DNA of 64,000 nt, from NCBI RefSeq assembly GCF_003345355.1, contig NZ_QQNB01000005.1:62001-126000 (forward strand), given 5' to 3'. Positions 1 through 8,523 of this stretch are shown here, in pieces (the first letter of the stretch is position 1; each line of letters starts with the position of its first letter). Position numbers and translations under genes: made by a program. This DNA is from Sphingomonas aracearum. Its GTDB lineage: Bacteria > Pseudomonadota > Alphaproteobacteria > Sphingomonadales > Sphingomonadaceae. The notes under the pieces are model-generated. The model saw only the letters and a list, made by a program, of their open reading frames with translations, did not search any database and was not told where the DNA came from.

Positions 1-185
1 AGCAGGCTCACTCCGACTTGCAGCGAGATCTCGCGGCGCCGGCTCGGATCAGCGTCGATGAAGCGATCCGTCTCCGTGATCACCTGTACGAGGACGTTTC
101 GTGCTTGCTGCTGGAAGCCCTTGAGGGGGAGCAACACATCATCCGCTGCGCTCGGCGCGCTGGTCGCGACGGCGATCGCGGTCAC
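1..185 (-). CDS. Partial gene after mod, probable type III restriction (Res) subunit
   Basis: A minus-strand frame opens at a GTG (183-185) and stays open to the window edge, giving about 61 residues. The GTG overlaps the TGA of the methyltransferase gene in the GTGA arrangement, so the two are very probably translationally coupled. The visible N-terminus contains LLPLKGFQQQARNVL, the sort of segment found just ahead of the helicase core in type III Res subunits, but no Walker motif lies inside the window. The Res assignment is inferred from position after mod; a helicase or other modification partner remains possible. Confidence 0.55.
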   Translation of the reverse strand, partial: MTAIAVATSAPSAADDVLLPLKGFQQQARNVLVQVITETDRFIDADPSRRREISLQVGVSL

Positions 186-1801
186 GAGGCAAAGCTCCGG
201 AGCAACACGTCTGGCAGCGCGTGAACCTCGCTGGACCGAAACTCGCGCAGGGCCTCGCGGACTGGGCCGGGCGTGTAGGCGTAGACCGACAGCGGACGCC
301 CGCAGCGGGCGAAGCCGACAATGGCCTCGAGCGCGTCATCGCTGACGCGATCGCAATAGCAGACGGTCGCCTGGCTCGTCTCAACCGACTGAACCGGCCT
401 GCCCGCGTCCCATTCGGTGATCGGCACATTCGCCAGCGCCTGAACCGCGCACCACACTTGCGGCGGCGAGAGATCGTACACCAGGTCAGCCATTTCGATC
501 CGCTTGGTGGACAGCACGGCAACTCCGTCGTCCGTTCCCTCCCACTCCGCAGCTTTCGAGATGCCGCCTTCCTCGCCGCGCCTAACCGCATCCAGCCGGC
601 GGATCGCACCGTCCGCGATCTCGGGAACGGCCTCTATCCCGATGAAACGTCGATTCATTTTGAGCGCAACGGCGGCAGTCGTTCCGGAGCCGAGAAAAAG
701 GTCCAGAACAAGGTCCTCTTCCTGTGTGGCGATCTGGAGGATGCGGGCCATCAGCGGCTCAGGTTTCGGCGTTACGAACGGCTCCTCACCAGGAAACATC
801 TGCTTGTGATGGTCCTTGCTCTGGCGCGTGGTCTCCACGTCCGCCCAAATCGTCGGGTAGGGCTTGGAGGGCTCTTCCTTCGCAAACTCCCGGGCGTAGG
901 GCGTCCACAGCAAACTGCCGTCGGGCTGGGTCACTTCCTTCCAGATTAGCCGCTTGTCGCGTTGGAGTTCCTCGACGCCCTTGACGCCGTGCGACCACCG
1001 ACCTTCTTTGCCATCGGCTCGGATCGGCCAGACCGGCGTGCCGTCGGGGGCGTCGAGTTTGAACCACATGCTTTCGCGGTCGGTCCGGAGACTTGCTTTG
1101 CCGTTTTTGCGCAGAATGCGATCCCGGTAGAGGCGGCCTTCCTCGTCCCGCTTGCTAAAACCGGCGAGCACGCTGGCATCCGGCATCTTCGACCATTTCG
1201 CGAGCGCCTCTTCCGAGGCGTAGCAATGGATGAACTCGTGATCGGCTGCGATCACGGGCTTATTGTCGTTCGGGCTGTCGACCTTCTGCCAGACGAAGGA
1301 GGCGCGGAAGCGACGCGCACCGAACACCTGATCCATCAGAAGTTTGAGCTGCGCGCCCTCGTTGTCGTCGATGGACGCAAAGATCGCGCCATCGGGCGCG
1401 AGCAGATCACGGGCGAGTTCGAGGCGGGTGTGCATCCACTCCAGCCACATCGAATGGCGAAACCGATCCGTCTTGTTTACGTAGTGGTCGTTATAAACCC
1501 AGTCTTTGTTGCCCGTGTTGTAGGGCGGGTCCAGATAGATCAGCTTGACACGGCCAGCCATCGTCATTCGCAGCCAGCGGAGCGCGTCGAAGTTCTCGCC
1601 GCGGACGATAAGATTTCTGAACGGGCCGCGACCTAAAGACGCCTCCGTGTTCAACTCAAGAGCGACAAAGCTGTCGTTTAGCGCTTGATCACGCTCTATC
1701 TCGTCGCGCTCCCAAACGAGCCCGAGCTTTGCTTCAGCGTCGCGCTTTATCAGGAGATTGACGAGCTCGGCTTGGGACAGACCTTCATATTTCGACGTCA
1801 C
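182..1801 (-). CDS. mod: Site-specific DNA (adenine-N6) methyltransferase, type III Mod-like
   Basis: The 539-residue protein has the amino-methyltransferase catalytic motif DPPYNTG at residues 91-97 and the S-adenosylmethionine motif DLFLGSGTT at 367-375. Motif IV before motif I is the beta-class order used by type III Mod subunits, and the length is within their range. The region between (about 160-330) would hold target recognition. It should methylate adenine in a specific DNA sequence. It is coupled by a 4-base overlap to the following gene, which is cut by the window edge. An orphan methyltransferase is possible if that gene is not Res. Confidence 0.85.
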   Translation of the reverse strand: MTSKYEGLSQAELVNLLIKRDAEAKLGLVWERDEIERDQALNDSFVALELNTEASLGRGPFRNLIVRGENFDALRWLRMTMAGRVKLIYLDPPYNTGNKDWVYNDHYVNKTDRFRHSMWLEWMHTRLELARDLLAPDGAIFASIDDNEGAQLKLLMDQVFGARRFRASFVWQKVDSPNDNKPVIAADHEFIHCYASEEALAKWSKMPDASVLAGFSKRDEEGRLYRDRILRKNGKASLRTDRESMWFKLDAPDGTPVWPIRADGKEGRWSHGVKGVEELQRDKRLIWKEVTQPDGSLLWTPYAREFAKEEPSKPYPTIWADVETTRQSKDHHKQMFPGEEPFVTPKPEPLMARILQIATQEEDLVLDLFLGSGTTAAVALKMNRRFIGIEAVPEIADGAIRRLDAVRRGEEGGISKAAEWEGTDDGVAVLSTKRIEMADLVYDLSPPQVWCAVQALANVPITEWDAGRPVQSVETSQATVCYCDRVSDDALEAIVGFARCGRPLSVYAYTPGPVREALREFRSSEVHALPDVLLRSFAS

Positions 1802-1956
1802 TTACAACTGCCCCACGTTCTCTCGATGCTCCCGACACAGCCGCCCTGTTAGCCTACGCCCCGCTTCCTGGCCAGCCGGCGACCGCCGAGTCCCCCACAA
1901 AGCCAGCCAGGGGATCGGCCCTGACAGGCGTGGCGGATGGTGGCAGAAAGGGGCTC

Positions 1957-2634
1957 ATGTGCAACCGCTATCGTATCTCTGCGAAACAGGCTGCCGTCAT
2001 GCGCGCGTGCGGATTCGAGCCGCCATACGCGCCCGACGAGGTGTTCCCGCCCGCGCGCGAGATCTTCCCGACCGGCAAGAAGACCGCGAGGCACGGTCCG
2101 ATCGTCCGCCGCAGCACGGCCGGCAACCGCCCCCTCGAAATGGTGCTCCTCGAGTGGGGTTTCCCGACAAAGGTGCCGAGCAAGCGAAACCCCGAGATCA
2201 AGCTCGACAAGTACGTCACGAACGCGAGGAACCTCTCATCGACGATGTGGAAACCGTCGATCGCGAGCGCGGAGCGGCGCTGCATCGTGCCGTTCACCTG
2301 GTTCGCCGAGCCGCATCCCGAAGGCGGGGTAGGAGACGACAGCAAGCCGCGGCAGATGTGGTTCGCGTTGCCGGATCAGCCGATCGGCTTCTTTGCGGGC
2401 CTGTGGCGGCCGACCGAGCGGGGCGAGGCATATGCGTTCGCCACGACCAACCCAAACGAGTTCGTGAAGCCGTGGCACCCCAAAGCAATGCCGGTCATCC
2501 TGCGCCCGTGCGATCTCCTGCAATGGCTCGACGGGAGCGCGGCCGAGGCCCTGGAGCTGGTGCGGCCCTATGACGGCGAGATGGTCCGCCAGGTCGAAAC
2601 GCCATCCGACGACCTTATCGAGATCGACGCCTGA
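1957..2634 (+). CDS. yedK: SOS response-associated peptidase / abasic-site protein (HMCES-YedK family)
   Basis: The ATG at 1957 is chosen because family members need cysteine as residue 2 to form the thiazolidine crosslink with abasic sites in single-stranded DNA; from this start the protein reads MCNRYR. A GTG further upstream would bury the cysteine. Other family marks are NARN at 89-92, a CIVPFTWFAEP segment with Glu118 in the expected active-site place, and WHPKAMPVIL at 173-182 with the active-site histidine. The usual MCGRY is MCNRY here. Length (225 residues) is normal. It converges on the DNA ligase gene with a short overlap and sits in a DNA repair cluster. Confidence 0.9.
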   Translation: MCNRYRISAKQAAVMRACGFEPPYAPDEVFPPAREIFPTGKKTARHGPIVRRSTAGNRPLEMVLLEWGFPTKVPSKRNPEIKLDKYVTNARNLSSTMWKPSIASAERRCIVPFTWFAEPHPEGGVGDDSKPRQMWFALPDQPIGFFAGLWRPTERGEAYAFATTNPNEFVKPWHPKAMPVILRPCDLLQWLDGSAAEALELVRPYDGEMVRQVETPSDDLIEIDA

Positions 2635-3709
2635 CACCCGCTAGTTCGGTCACGTCGACCACCGTCGCGTGCCGGACCTTCTCGCTTCCCTTGAGGTGCC
2701 GGACGCGGACCCGCATCTCGGGGTCGATCCAGCGCGCTCGCTTCGATCGCGGCATTCCTGGCGGCGGTCGATCCCGCTGCAGCTGCTCTGCGGCCGAGTA
2801 GAAGAGCTCTCGGCTGTCCGCCGACAGGGTGATCGCCGCGCCCCCGGCATATTCTAGCCCCTCATCCGTCTCGCGCGCCAGGAGGGCTGACACCGGCTCG
2901 CCAGGGTTCGCCTCGGTTCCGACCACGAGGTAGTCCCCCTCAGTCCACGCCTTGATCTTCAGCCAGGTTTTCACGCGACCGCTCGCATATCGGGTGCCTC
3001 GCTTCTTCGACACGATCCCCTCCAGCCCCATCGCGTCAACCGCGCGGAAGAAGTCCGCGCCGCCCCTGCGCACCTCGGCGCTGAAATGTATCGTCGCGCT
3101 GGGGTCGAAGTCACCCACCAGCTCCTCGAGGCGCTCCCGGCGCTGCTCGACCGCGAGCGGCCGCAGGTCCGTGCCGTCGAGGTGCAAAAGGTCGAAGGCC
3201 ATGAAGACGAGCCGTTCCGGTGTCCGCCCGATCGCCGTCCGGAGAGCCGGGAAGTCGCTGCGACCGGCCTCGTCCTGAACGATGACTTCGCCGTCGATGA
3301 TCGCGTGTCGACAGCCGAGCAGCCCTGCCGCCTTCAGCAGAGGAGCATATTTGTCGCTCCAGTCGTGACCATTACGGGTGAACGCCCGAACCCCATCGCC
3401 GTCAATCACGATCTGCGTGCGATAACCGTCATATTTGATTTCGTGGATCCAGCCCTCGCCGGCCGGCGGCTCGTCGACCAGGGTAGGGAGCATCGGCTCG
3501 ACGAAGGCGAGGGCGGCCGCCAGTGCGGCGCTCGGGATCGAAGCGTGGCCCGGCTGGTCGTGGTGGAGGACGTCGCCCAGGTTGCGACAGTCGATCGCCT
3601 GCCCGCAAGTCGGACAGTCCATGAAGTGCATCGCTTCCGGCAGGTCCGGCGCGACCACTGGAAGGGCGTTAAGCTCTTCCCGGCTCAGAGGCGATTCGAG
3701 GCGCTTCAC
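2615..3709 (-). CDS. ATP-dependent DNA ligase (LigD/LigC type) with N-terminal Cys/His segment
   Basis: This is a stand-alone ligase core. Motif I EIKYDGYR carries the adenylated lysine near residue 92, followed by FMAFDLLHLDG, EGIVSKKRG and WLKIKAW as motifs III-V, then an OB-fold region. There is no primase-polymerase or nuclease domain, unlike full LigD. Ahead of the core is CPTCGQAIDCRNLGDVLHH, which resembles a small zinc-binding module. The start is uncertain: the frame extends to 3823 inside umuC, and the GTG at 3709, downstream of the umuC stop, is preferred. The gene follows umuC on the same strand, so SOS-linked transcription with umuDC is likely. Confidence 0.85.
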   Translation of the reverse strand: MKRLESPLSREELNALPVVAPDLPEAMHFMDCPTCGQAIDCRNLGDVLHHDQPGHASIPSAALAAALAFVEPMLPTLVDEPPAGEGWIHEIKYDGYRTQIVIDGDGVRAFTRNGHDWSDKYAPLLKAAGLLGCRHAIIDGEVIVQDEAGRSDFPALRTAIGRTPERLVFMAFDLLHLDGTDLRPLAVEQRRERLEELVGDFDPSATIHFSAEVRRGGADFFRAVDAMGLEGIVSKKRGTRYASGRVKTWLKIKAWTEGDYLVVGTEANPGEPVSALLARETDEGLEYAGGAAITLSADSRELFYSAAEQLQRDRPPPGMPRSKRARWIDPEMRVRVRHLKGSEKVRHATVVDVTELAGVRRRSR

Positions 3710-3747
3710 CGGGAGGAATCGCTCGCCGGTCGGACTCGTTCCCGTCG

Positions 3748-5019
3748 CTACGCGCGCACCACCGGCACGTCGGCGATCCGCGTCGTGTACGCCGGCGACT
3801 TCGCTGCCGCCCGCATCTGCCACTCCCGCTTGAAGCCTTGGGTGCCCGGAACCGCGGTGAAGCGGCCGAACTTGCCGTTGATGTCGTCCAGCGCCGCCAT
3901 CAACCTCTCACGCCGTCCCGTGTCCGTCTCGTCCTCGAAGAGAGTGCGCGGGCGCAGCTCGGCTGAGACGAGATCCTCCAACATCACGCCTGCCTTGGTG
4001 TAGGCGTAGCCATCGCGCCAGGCATGCTCCGCGCCCTTCCGCGCTACACGGACCAGCTCCAGCCCGTCGGCCGTCATCGGGTGGAGGCTCAGAGTCCTCG
4101 ACGCGCCATATTGCGGCCGATCGGCGAAGCGGTTGGTGTGGAACAGGACCGTGAGTCGACCAGCGACCAGCCCATGCGACCGCAGCTTCTCGCCGGCGCG
4201 CATCGCATACTGCGCGATCGCGCCCATCAGCACGTCGAAATCCGTCACCGGCTGGCCGAAGGATCGCGTCACCGCCATCCCCTTCCGCTGGGGCTCGATC
4301 GTCTCGACCACCGCGGCCGGCACGCCGCGCAGCTCAGCCACGAGGCGCTCCAACACGACCGTCCCCATGCTCCTGGCCTGCTTGACCGGCATGTCGCGAA
4401 GCGCCGCCGCGGTGTGGATGCCGAGATCCTTCACCTTCCGCGCCGTCGCGCTGCCTACGCCCCAGACGTCCTCGACCGGGAACCGCTCGAGCACCCAGTC
4501 GCGGATCGGCTCGTCGCGGAGGTCGGCGACACCGTCGAACAGCGGATTCTTCTTCGCGGCCGCATTGCCGAGCTTCGCCAGCGTCTTCGTCGGACCGATC
4601 CCCACGCAGGTCGGGATAGTGGTCCACTGCAGGACCTGGGCGCGCATTGCCTGCGCGTGCGCCACCAGGTCGCGATCCTCGAAACCACCCAGATCGAGGA
4701 AGCTCTCATCGATTGAGTAGACCTCTATGTCCCGCGCGAAGGGCTCGACAGCCGCGAGCACTCGGCGCTGCATATCTCCGTAAAGCGTGTAGTTAGATGA
4801 GAGCACACGGATGCCGTGCGCCTTGATCTTGTCTTTGATCTTGTGGACCGGATCGCCCATCTTGATACCAAGAGCTTTGGCCTCGTCGGAACGAGCGATA
4901 GCGCAGCCGTCGTTGTTCGACGCCACCACGACGGGCACGCCTTTTAGTCTGGGGTCAAAGGCGCGTTCGGCCGAGCAATAATAGGAATTGCAGTCGATGA
5001 GCGCGATCGGGGTGCTCAT
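3748..5019 (-). CDS. umuC: DNA polymerase V catalytic subunit, Y-family
   Basis: The 423-residue protein is of UmuC length. The N-terminus [16 protein letters not shown] carries the first metal-binding aspartate and the fingers region, and [10 protein letters not shown] carries the catalytic Asp-Glu pair. Helix-hairpin-helix DNA binding follows around residues 170-210, then the little-finger domain. It would perform error-prone translesion synthesis with UmuD'. The ATG at 5019 overlaps the umuD TGA (ATGA); a longer in-frame start at 5055 inside umuD is rejected. Expression should follow the LexA box upstream of umuD. Confidence 0.95.
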   Translation of the reverse strand: MSTPIALIDCNSYYCSAERAFDPRLKGVPVVVASNNDGCAIARSDEAKALGIKMGDPVHKIKDKIKAHGIRVLSSNYTLYGDMQRRVLAAVEPFARDIEVYSIDESFLDLGGFEDRDLVAHAQAMRAQVLQWTTIPTCVGIGPTKTLAKLGNAAAKKNPLFDGVADLRDEPIRDWVLERFPVEDVWGVGSATARKVKDLGIHTAAALRDMPVKQARSMGTVVLERLVAELRGVPAAVVETIEPQRKGMAVTRSFGQPVTDFDVLMGAIAQYAMRAGEKLRSHGLVAGRLTVLFHTNRFADRPQYGASRTLSLHPMTADGLELVRVARKGAEHAWRDGYAYTKAGVMLEDLVSAELRPRTLFEDETDTGRRERLMAALDDINGKFGRFTAVPGTQGFKREWQMRAAAKSPAYTTRIADVPVVRA

Positions 5020-5441
5020 ACATACCGACGTGCGAGCCCGACGACCACGCCCCAAATCTCGACATATTCGTCGACGACGGTGTGCGGATAGCCTTCCGCT
5101 TCCGGGACCAACCAGAGTCGACCATCCATCCGCTTCAGCCGCTTCAGGGTGCGGTCGCCATGGACCAGGGCGACCACGATGTGCCCCGGTCGGGGCGTCT
5201 TCGCGCGACTTACGACGATCAGATCCCCGTCAGTGATGCCGGCGCCAGTCATGGAGTGACCGTCCACCCGCATCACGTAACTCGCAGCCGGCTGCTCGAT
5301 CAGCCACTCGCCCAAGTCGATCGGCTCCTCGAGATCGTCCTGCGCAGGGGAGGGGAAGCCGGCGGGCGTCCGGCACAGCAGGATGCGGACCTCGAGCGGG
5401 ACCATTTCATAGGGGATCTCTGTCAGGCGAACGGCATACAT
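5016..5441 (-). CDS. umuD: UmuD translesion polymerase subunit, self-cleaving S24 peptidase
   Basis: The 141-residue protein has the LexA/UmuD layout: an Ala-Gly cleavage point at residues 27-28 (TPAGFPSPA), nucleophile Ser63 in [10 protein letters not shown] and general-base Lys100 in GDRTLKRLK. RecA-stimulated self-cleavage would give UmuD', the partner of UmuC. It is the first gene of the operon, with a LexA box 46 bases upstream of the start, and its stop overlaps the umuC start. Confidence 0.95.
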   Translation of the reverse strand: MYAVRLTEIPYEMVPLEVRILLCRTPAGFPSPAQDDLEEPIDLGEWLIEQPAASYVMRVDGHSMTGAGITDGDLIVVSRAKTPRPGHIVVALVHGDRTLKRLKRMDGRLWLVPEAEGYPHTVVDEYVEIWGVVVGLARRYV

Positions 5442-5486
5442 GAATCGGGTCTCGTGCGGGCAATCGACCCGTCATAACGCGCATGA

Positions 5487-5501
5487 GAACATTTTGGGAA
5501 C
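5487..5501 (-). promoter_or_regulatory. LexA box upstream of umuDC
   Basis: GAAC-ATTTTGG-GAAC is a perfect match to the alphaproteobacterial SOS box GTTC-N7-GTTC read on the minus strand. It lies 46 bases upstream of the umuD ATG, so the umuDC operon should be repressed by LexA and induced by DNA damage. The rest of 5442-5701 holds no gene I can support. Confidence 0.85.
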
Positions 5502-5674
5502 GGGGTAGCGGATCGGACTGGCGCAAAGCGGTGGCTTGCAGCCACCGCTCCGGCGTGACATTCTGCACCGGAACGGAGGCAACAGCCACGTTCATGGGAC
5601 CGTGGGACGAGCTGAAGGCCGTCTGTGCGCGAGCAGCAGCTCATCTCCCAACCGGCGTAAGCCGCGGCGCACCA

Positions 5675-5692
5675 CCTTGATCAACATCAAGG
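5675..5692 (+). promoter_or_regulatory. Small hairpin over the ribosome binding site of the HNH gene
   Basis: CCTTGAT (5675-5681) and ATCAAGG (5686-5692) are perfect inverted repeats with a 4-base loop. The second arm includes most of the AAGGAG ribosome binding site placed 7 bases before the ATG at 5702, so folding of the transcript would partly hide it. Confidence 0.35.
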
Positions 5693-5701
5693 AGCCCGGT
5701 C

Positions 5702-6100
5702 ATGCCGAGTATCAAGAACCACCTCTCAGCCAGTTTTCACACGCAAGAAGGACGGTGCCTCTACTGCGATCAGCCGATGTGGCTGGCCGATCCGACGGCT
5801 TTTGCAGCGCGATGGGGCCTGTCGCGAAGGCAAGCCGCTCGCCATCAGGCCACCGCCGAGCACCTCCGACCGAAAAGCGATGGAGGCCGAGACGTCGCGG
5901 CGAACATCGCCGCCGCGTGCTCCTACTGCAACCATCACCGGCACCCACGGGGTCGCGCAACACCCGCTCTGTCACCGGCCAAGTACCGCGCCCACGTTCA
6001 GCGCCGCCGGGCGCGCAAAGGCTGGCACGGCTTCTGGCCGCTGGTCGACGTTGCCGGAGGCGGCACTCCGCCTCGCCCGTCGTCAGTCGTCCAACTCTAA
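5702..6100 (+). CDS. HNH endonuclease
   Basis: The 132-residue protein has an HNH/McrA layout: an N-terminal CLYCDQ pair, the core AEHLRPKSDGG with the catalytic histidine, then ACSYCNHHRH holding the second CxxC and the final histidines. Two CxxC pairs suggest a structural zinc. A strong AAGGAG ribosome site precedes the ATG. It is probably a DNA nuclease of mobile-element or defence origin; its target cannot be read from sequence. It is followed by a hairpin at 6160-6189. Confidence 0.8.
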   Translation: MPSIKNHLSASFHTQEGRCLYCDQPMWLADPTAFAARWGLSRRQAARHQATAEHLRPKSDGGRDVAANIAAACSYCNHHRHPRGRATPALSPAKYRAHVQRRRARKGWHGFWPLVDVAGGGTPPRPSSVVQL

Positions 6101-6159
6101 CGGCGCGGAAAGCAGCAACGCCCCAACGACGTGACGATGGGCCAAACACAGGATCGCCA

Positions 6160-6189
6160 GCGGCACTTTGCCCCCCGGTGAAGTGCCGC
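6160..6189 (+). terminator. Hairpin after the HNH gene
   Basis: GCGGCACTT and AAGTGCCGC form a perfect 9-base stem with a 12-base loop 60 bases past the HNH stop codon. There is no clear T-run, so terminator activity is tentative. Confidence 0.4.
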
Positions 6190-6260
6190 GAGCGGTCAAA
6201 GTTCATCCCGGTCCATCATGCGGGATTCACTTGATGGGCCGTCTGTGCTCTTAATGTTCC

Positions 6261-6818
6261 ATGTTTCAGCCTGACCTCTTCTCCCTCGAGGAGCGCGCTC
6301 GGCCGGTTGGAGCGGAGGTGCAGGAGCGTCCACTCGACTTGCCGGCGATCCTCGAACGCCTGACCGTCGTCTGCGAGCGACCGCGCTACAGCTTTATGGT
6401 GCTGAACCTAATCGCCCAGGCGAGCGCGCAAACGGGCTCGGCCGGTCCGTACATCCGAGAGGGAAGCCGAAGAATCCCGGTGCGCGACTGGCTCTGCGAC
6501 GCGCTGGTGCCGGTCGCGCAGCGCGATCCCCGCCGGCGTGCGATTGCGGACAAGGTGCGCCAGGAACTCGAAGCCAAGCGCGCGCTCCCGCTGGACCCCG
6601 AGGCGGCGGAGCAGATCGTCGACGCGCAGGTCCGCAAGCGGGTTCGCCAGTCCGGCCGGACGAACGTCAGCCGTGCCGTCTCCGAGCTCGTTAGGGCGGG
6701 GTTGGTCCGCCGGCACTATCAGGGCTACCGGATCGATCATCACAACCGCGGCGCCCAGCGCCAAGCGGTCTACACCATCACCGACGAGGCGCGTCGCGCG
6801 CTTCACCCCGGCCGCTAA
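6261..6818 (+). CDS. Unknown protein with a winged-helix-like C-terminus
   Basis: I do not recognise this 185-residue protein. It is charged and soluble, with no signal peptide or membrane segment. The C-terminal part (about 130-180) reads SRAVSELVRAGLVRRHY followed by AVYTITDEARRAL, the helix-turn-helix plus wing pattern of MarR/PadR-like DNA-binding domains, and the mid-region contains a predicted long helix rich in Arg and Glu. Regulation of DNA transactions or plasmid functions is a guess. It ends 10 bases before the convergent GIY-YIG gene. Confidence 0.6.
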   Translation: MFQPDLFSLEERARPVGAEVQERPLDLPAILERLTVVCERPRYSFMVLNLIAQASAQTGSAGPYIREGSRRIPVRDWLCDALVPVAQRDPRRRAIADKVRQELEAKRALPLDPEAAEQIVDAQVRKRVRQSGRTNVSRAVSELVRAGLVRRHYQGYRIDHHNRGAQRQAVYTITDEARRALHPGR

Positions 6819-6828
6819 GGCTCGCCAA

Positions 6829-7668
6829 TCAGTTCCGGTTGAGGCCCATTTCGCGGCTCTGCAGCTTGGCTTTCCAGAGCTGCTCGGCGCCGATGATCTC
6901 CTCCACCGTGGCGCTCGACCCGCTCACCTCAAGGATGCTCACCTGGTAGTCGCTCGGATCGCGGCTCTTCAGCCCGACATTGCCGCCGTGACCGTCACCG
7001 GCATAGGTCAACCAGCGGCCGAAAAACCCGCTCTCGCCGGTCGCCGACCCGACATACTGCTCGCGGGTGCGGCGGCAGGTCAGCAGGTACACCCCGCGCG
7101 CAGCCGCCAGCGCCGCGATCCACCCTTTGGGCAGCGCTTCGAGGGTCGATAGATTGCCGAGGAAGCGGACGAAGCCGGGAAAGGCCTCTTCCTGAAAGGC
7201 TCGGCTCAGTTCGAGGATCGGCTTGGACTGACTGCCGGCGCGCTGGATCCAGCTGCGGGTGCCGGCACCCCAGTCGATCGTCACGCGGCCAACCAGGTCC
7301 TCTAGGTCGGCAACCGAGCGCTGCGCGTACAGATCAAGCGGCCGCGCGCCGCCTTCGGTGGCGAGCTTGTGACGTAAGGGGTCGACCAGATCGTCAGGGG
7401 CGTCCCCGATCAGGGACACTTCGTACAGACCGACGAACAACGTCGCGGCCGCGGGCGTCACGACGAAACTCGCACAATAGCTGCCAGCAAGGCGCGGCCG
7501 ATTCTGCGCCGTCTGCAGGCTCTGGTAGGTCAGGAAGCCCGCTCGATCGTCGCGCCACAGCGAATAGGGAGTGCGACCAGTGCCCGCCTGGGTCTGATGC
7601 CGGAGAAGCCGCACCTCGGCCGGCGCAACGCCGGCGTCGTCCAGCAGGGCATTGAAGGTCAGCGCCAT
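6829..7668 (-). CDS. GIY-YIG nuclease family protein
   Basis: In this 279-residue protein the GIY-YIG core lies at about residues 190-260: GVYLLTCRRTREQYVGSA gives the two halves of the signature (GVY and YVG), followed by FFGRWLTY with the catalytic arginine and a later glutamate in the EEIIGAEQLWK helix. The N-terminal 190 residues are a separate domain without a motif I know; similar two-domain proteins are annotated only by the nuclease module. It probably cuts DNA, perhaps in mobile-element homing or defence. Confidence 0.75.
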   Translation of the reverse strand: MALTFNALLDDAGVAPAEVRLLRHQTQAGTGRTPYSLWRDDRAGFLTYQSLQTAQNRPRLAGSYCASFVVTPAAATLFVGLYEVSLIGDAPDDLVDPLRHKLATEGGARPLDLYAQRSVADLEDLVGRVTIDWGAGTRSWIQRAGSQSKPILELSRAFQEEAFPGFVRFLGNLSTLEALPKGWIAALAAARGVYLLTCRRTREQYVGSATGESGFFGRWLTYAGDGHGGNVGLKSRDPSDYQVSILEVSGSSATVEEIIGAEQLWKAKLQSREMGLNRN

Positions 7669-7716
7669 GCGTTAGAGTTCGCGAACAGGATCGAGGCAGC
7701 GCCTGCCGCCCGGTGA

Positions 7717-7878
7717 TCAGTAATCGAGATTGCGGCGCTCCATCTCGTCGGCGGCTACGTCGGCGATCGGCCCCAGGCCTTCCTCCCGCTCGTACAGGGC
7801 AATCACCTCACGGTCGCTAAGCGATTGGATCCGCTCGTGCCATTGCTGCGCAGAGAGTTGCTCGGTGTCGGTCATCAT
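7717..7878 (-). CDS. Small acidic protein of unknown function
   Basis: A 53-residue frame from the first of two adjacent ATGs (7878 and 7875) encodes a Glu/Asp-rich helical protein (SDREVIALYEREEGLGPIAD). It has no family I recognise. It is divergent from the next unknown gene and lies 48 bases upstream of the GIY-YIG gene on the same strand, so it may be the first gene of that transcript. Coding is supported by codon bias and spacing only. Confidence 0.45.
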   Translation of the reverse strand: MMTDTEQLSAQQWHERIQSLSDREVIALYEREEGLGPIADVAADEMERRNLDY

Positions 7879-7931
7879 GCGACCATATCCCCCCGACCGC
7901 ACAGGTAAACTGGAAACGGCCGATCAGCACC

Positions 7932-8450
7932 ATGCACCGCCTTTCGCAGACCCTCGCGCGCGTGCGCATGCTGTATGCCTCGCCGATGATCGCCGCACCG
8001 AGCGTGATGTTGATAGACATGCCCGTCCGGAACCGGGGGGAGGGGCTGGCACTCGGCCGCTATTACGCGATCATCCTTGAAACCGACGAGGAGCGTGCCG
8101 AGCTCGAGCGCTTTCTCGATGAGCCGCGTTCGGCCGCCGTGGCGCCCGACCTTCTCGACCGTCGCCCGTCGGCAATGGTCTCCGACAACGTCCTTATATC
8201 GCGCTACGAGCCGCCGGAGGAGGGGTGGCCCTGGGTTCTCGTCTGCCGCTGGCCGGAGCCATATTCACGAGCTGCCGAGGTCACACCCGGCTGCGACATG
8301 GCGCGGGGCTGCTACACAATGGAGGTATTCGACAATCCAGACGACGTCGAGGAACACAGCATCGCGCTCCTTGAGCAGCTCAGCAGCTACGGGGAGCTGT
8401 CGATACGGATGATCACTCCGCAGTCGCTCAGCCCTTCCGGGACCGCTTGA
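7932..8450 (+). CDS. Hypothetical protein
   Basis: This 172-residue acidic soluble protein has no recognised domain. The first 30 residues are basic and Met-rich (possible start at any of several ATGs; MPVRNRGEGLALGRYY is the latest sensible one), after which the sequence is globular with DEERAELERFLDE and a paired-aromatic segment EEGWPWVLVCRWPE. No signal peptide is convincing. It is an isolated gene between two minus-strand units. Confidence 0.5.
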   Translation: MHRLSQTLARVRMLYASPMIAAPSVMLIDMPVRNRGEGLALGRYYAIILETDEERAELERFLDEPRSAAVAPDLLDRRPSAMVSDNVLISRYEPPEEGWPWVLVCRWPEPYSRAAEVTPGCDMARGCYTMEVFDNPDDVEEHSIALLEQLSSYGELSIRMITPQSLSPSGTA

Positions 8451-8523
8451 TTAACCTAAGACCTTTAGCGCACCGTCAACGTCCGGTTTGGCAGGATTGA
8501 GCCACTCTGAACCTATTCCGGTG

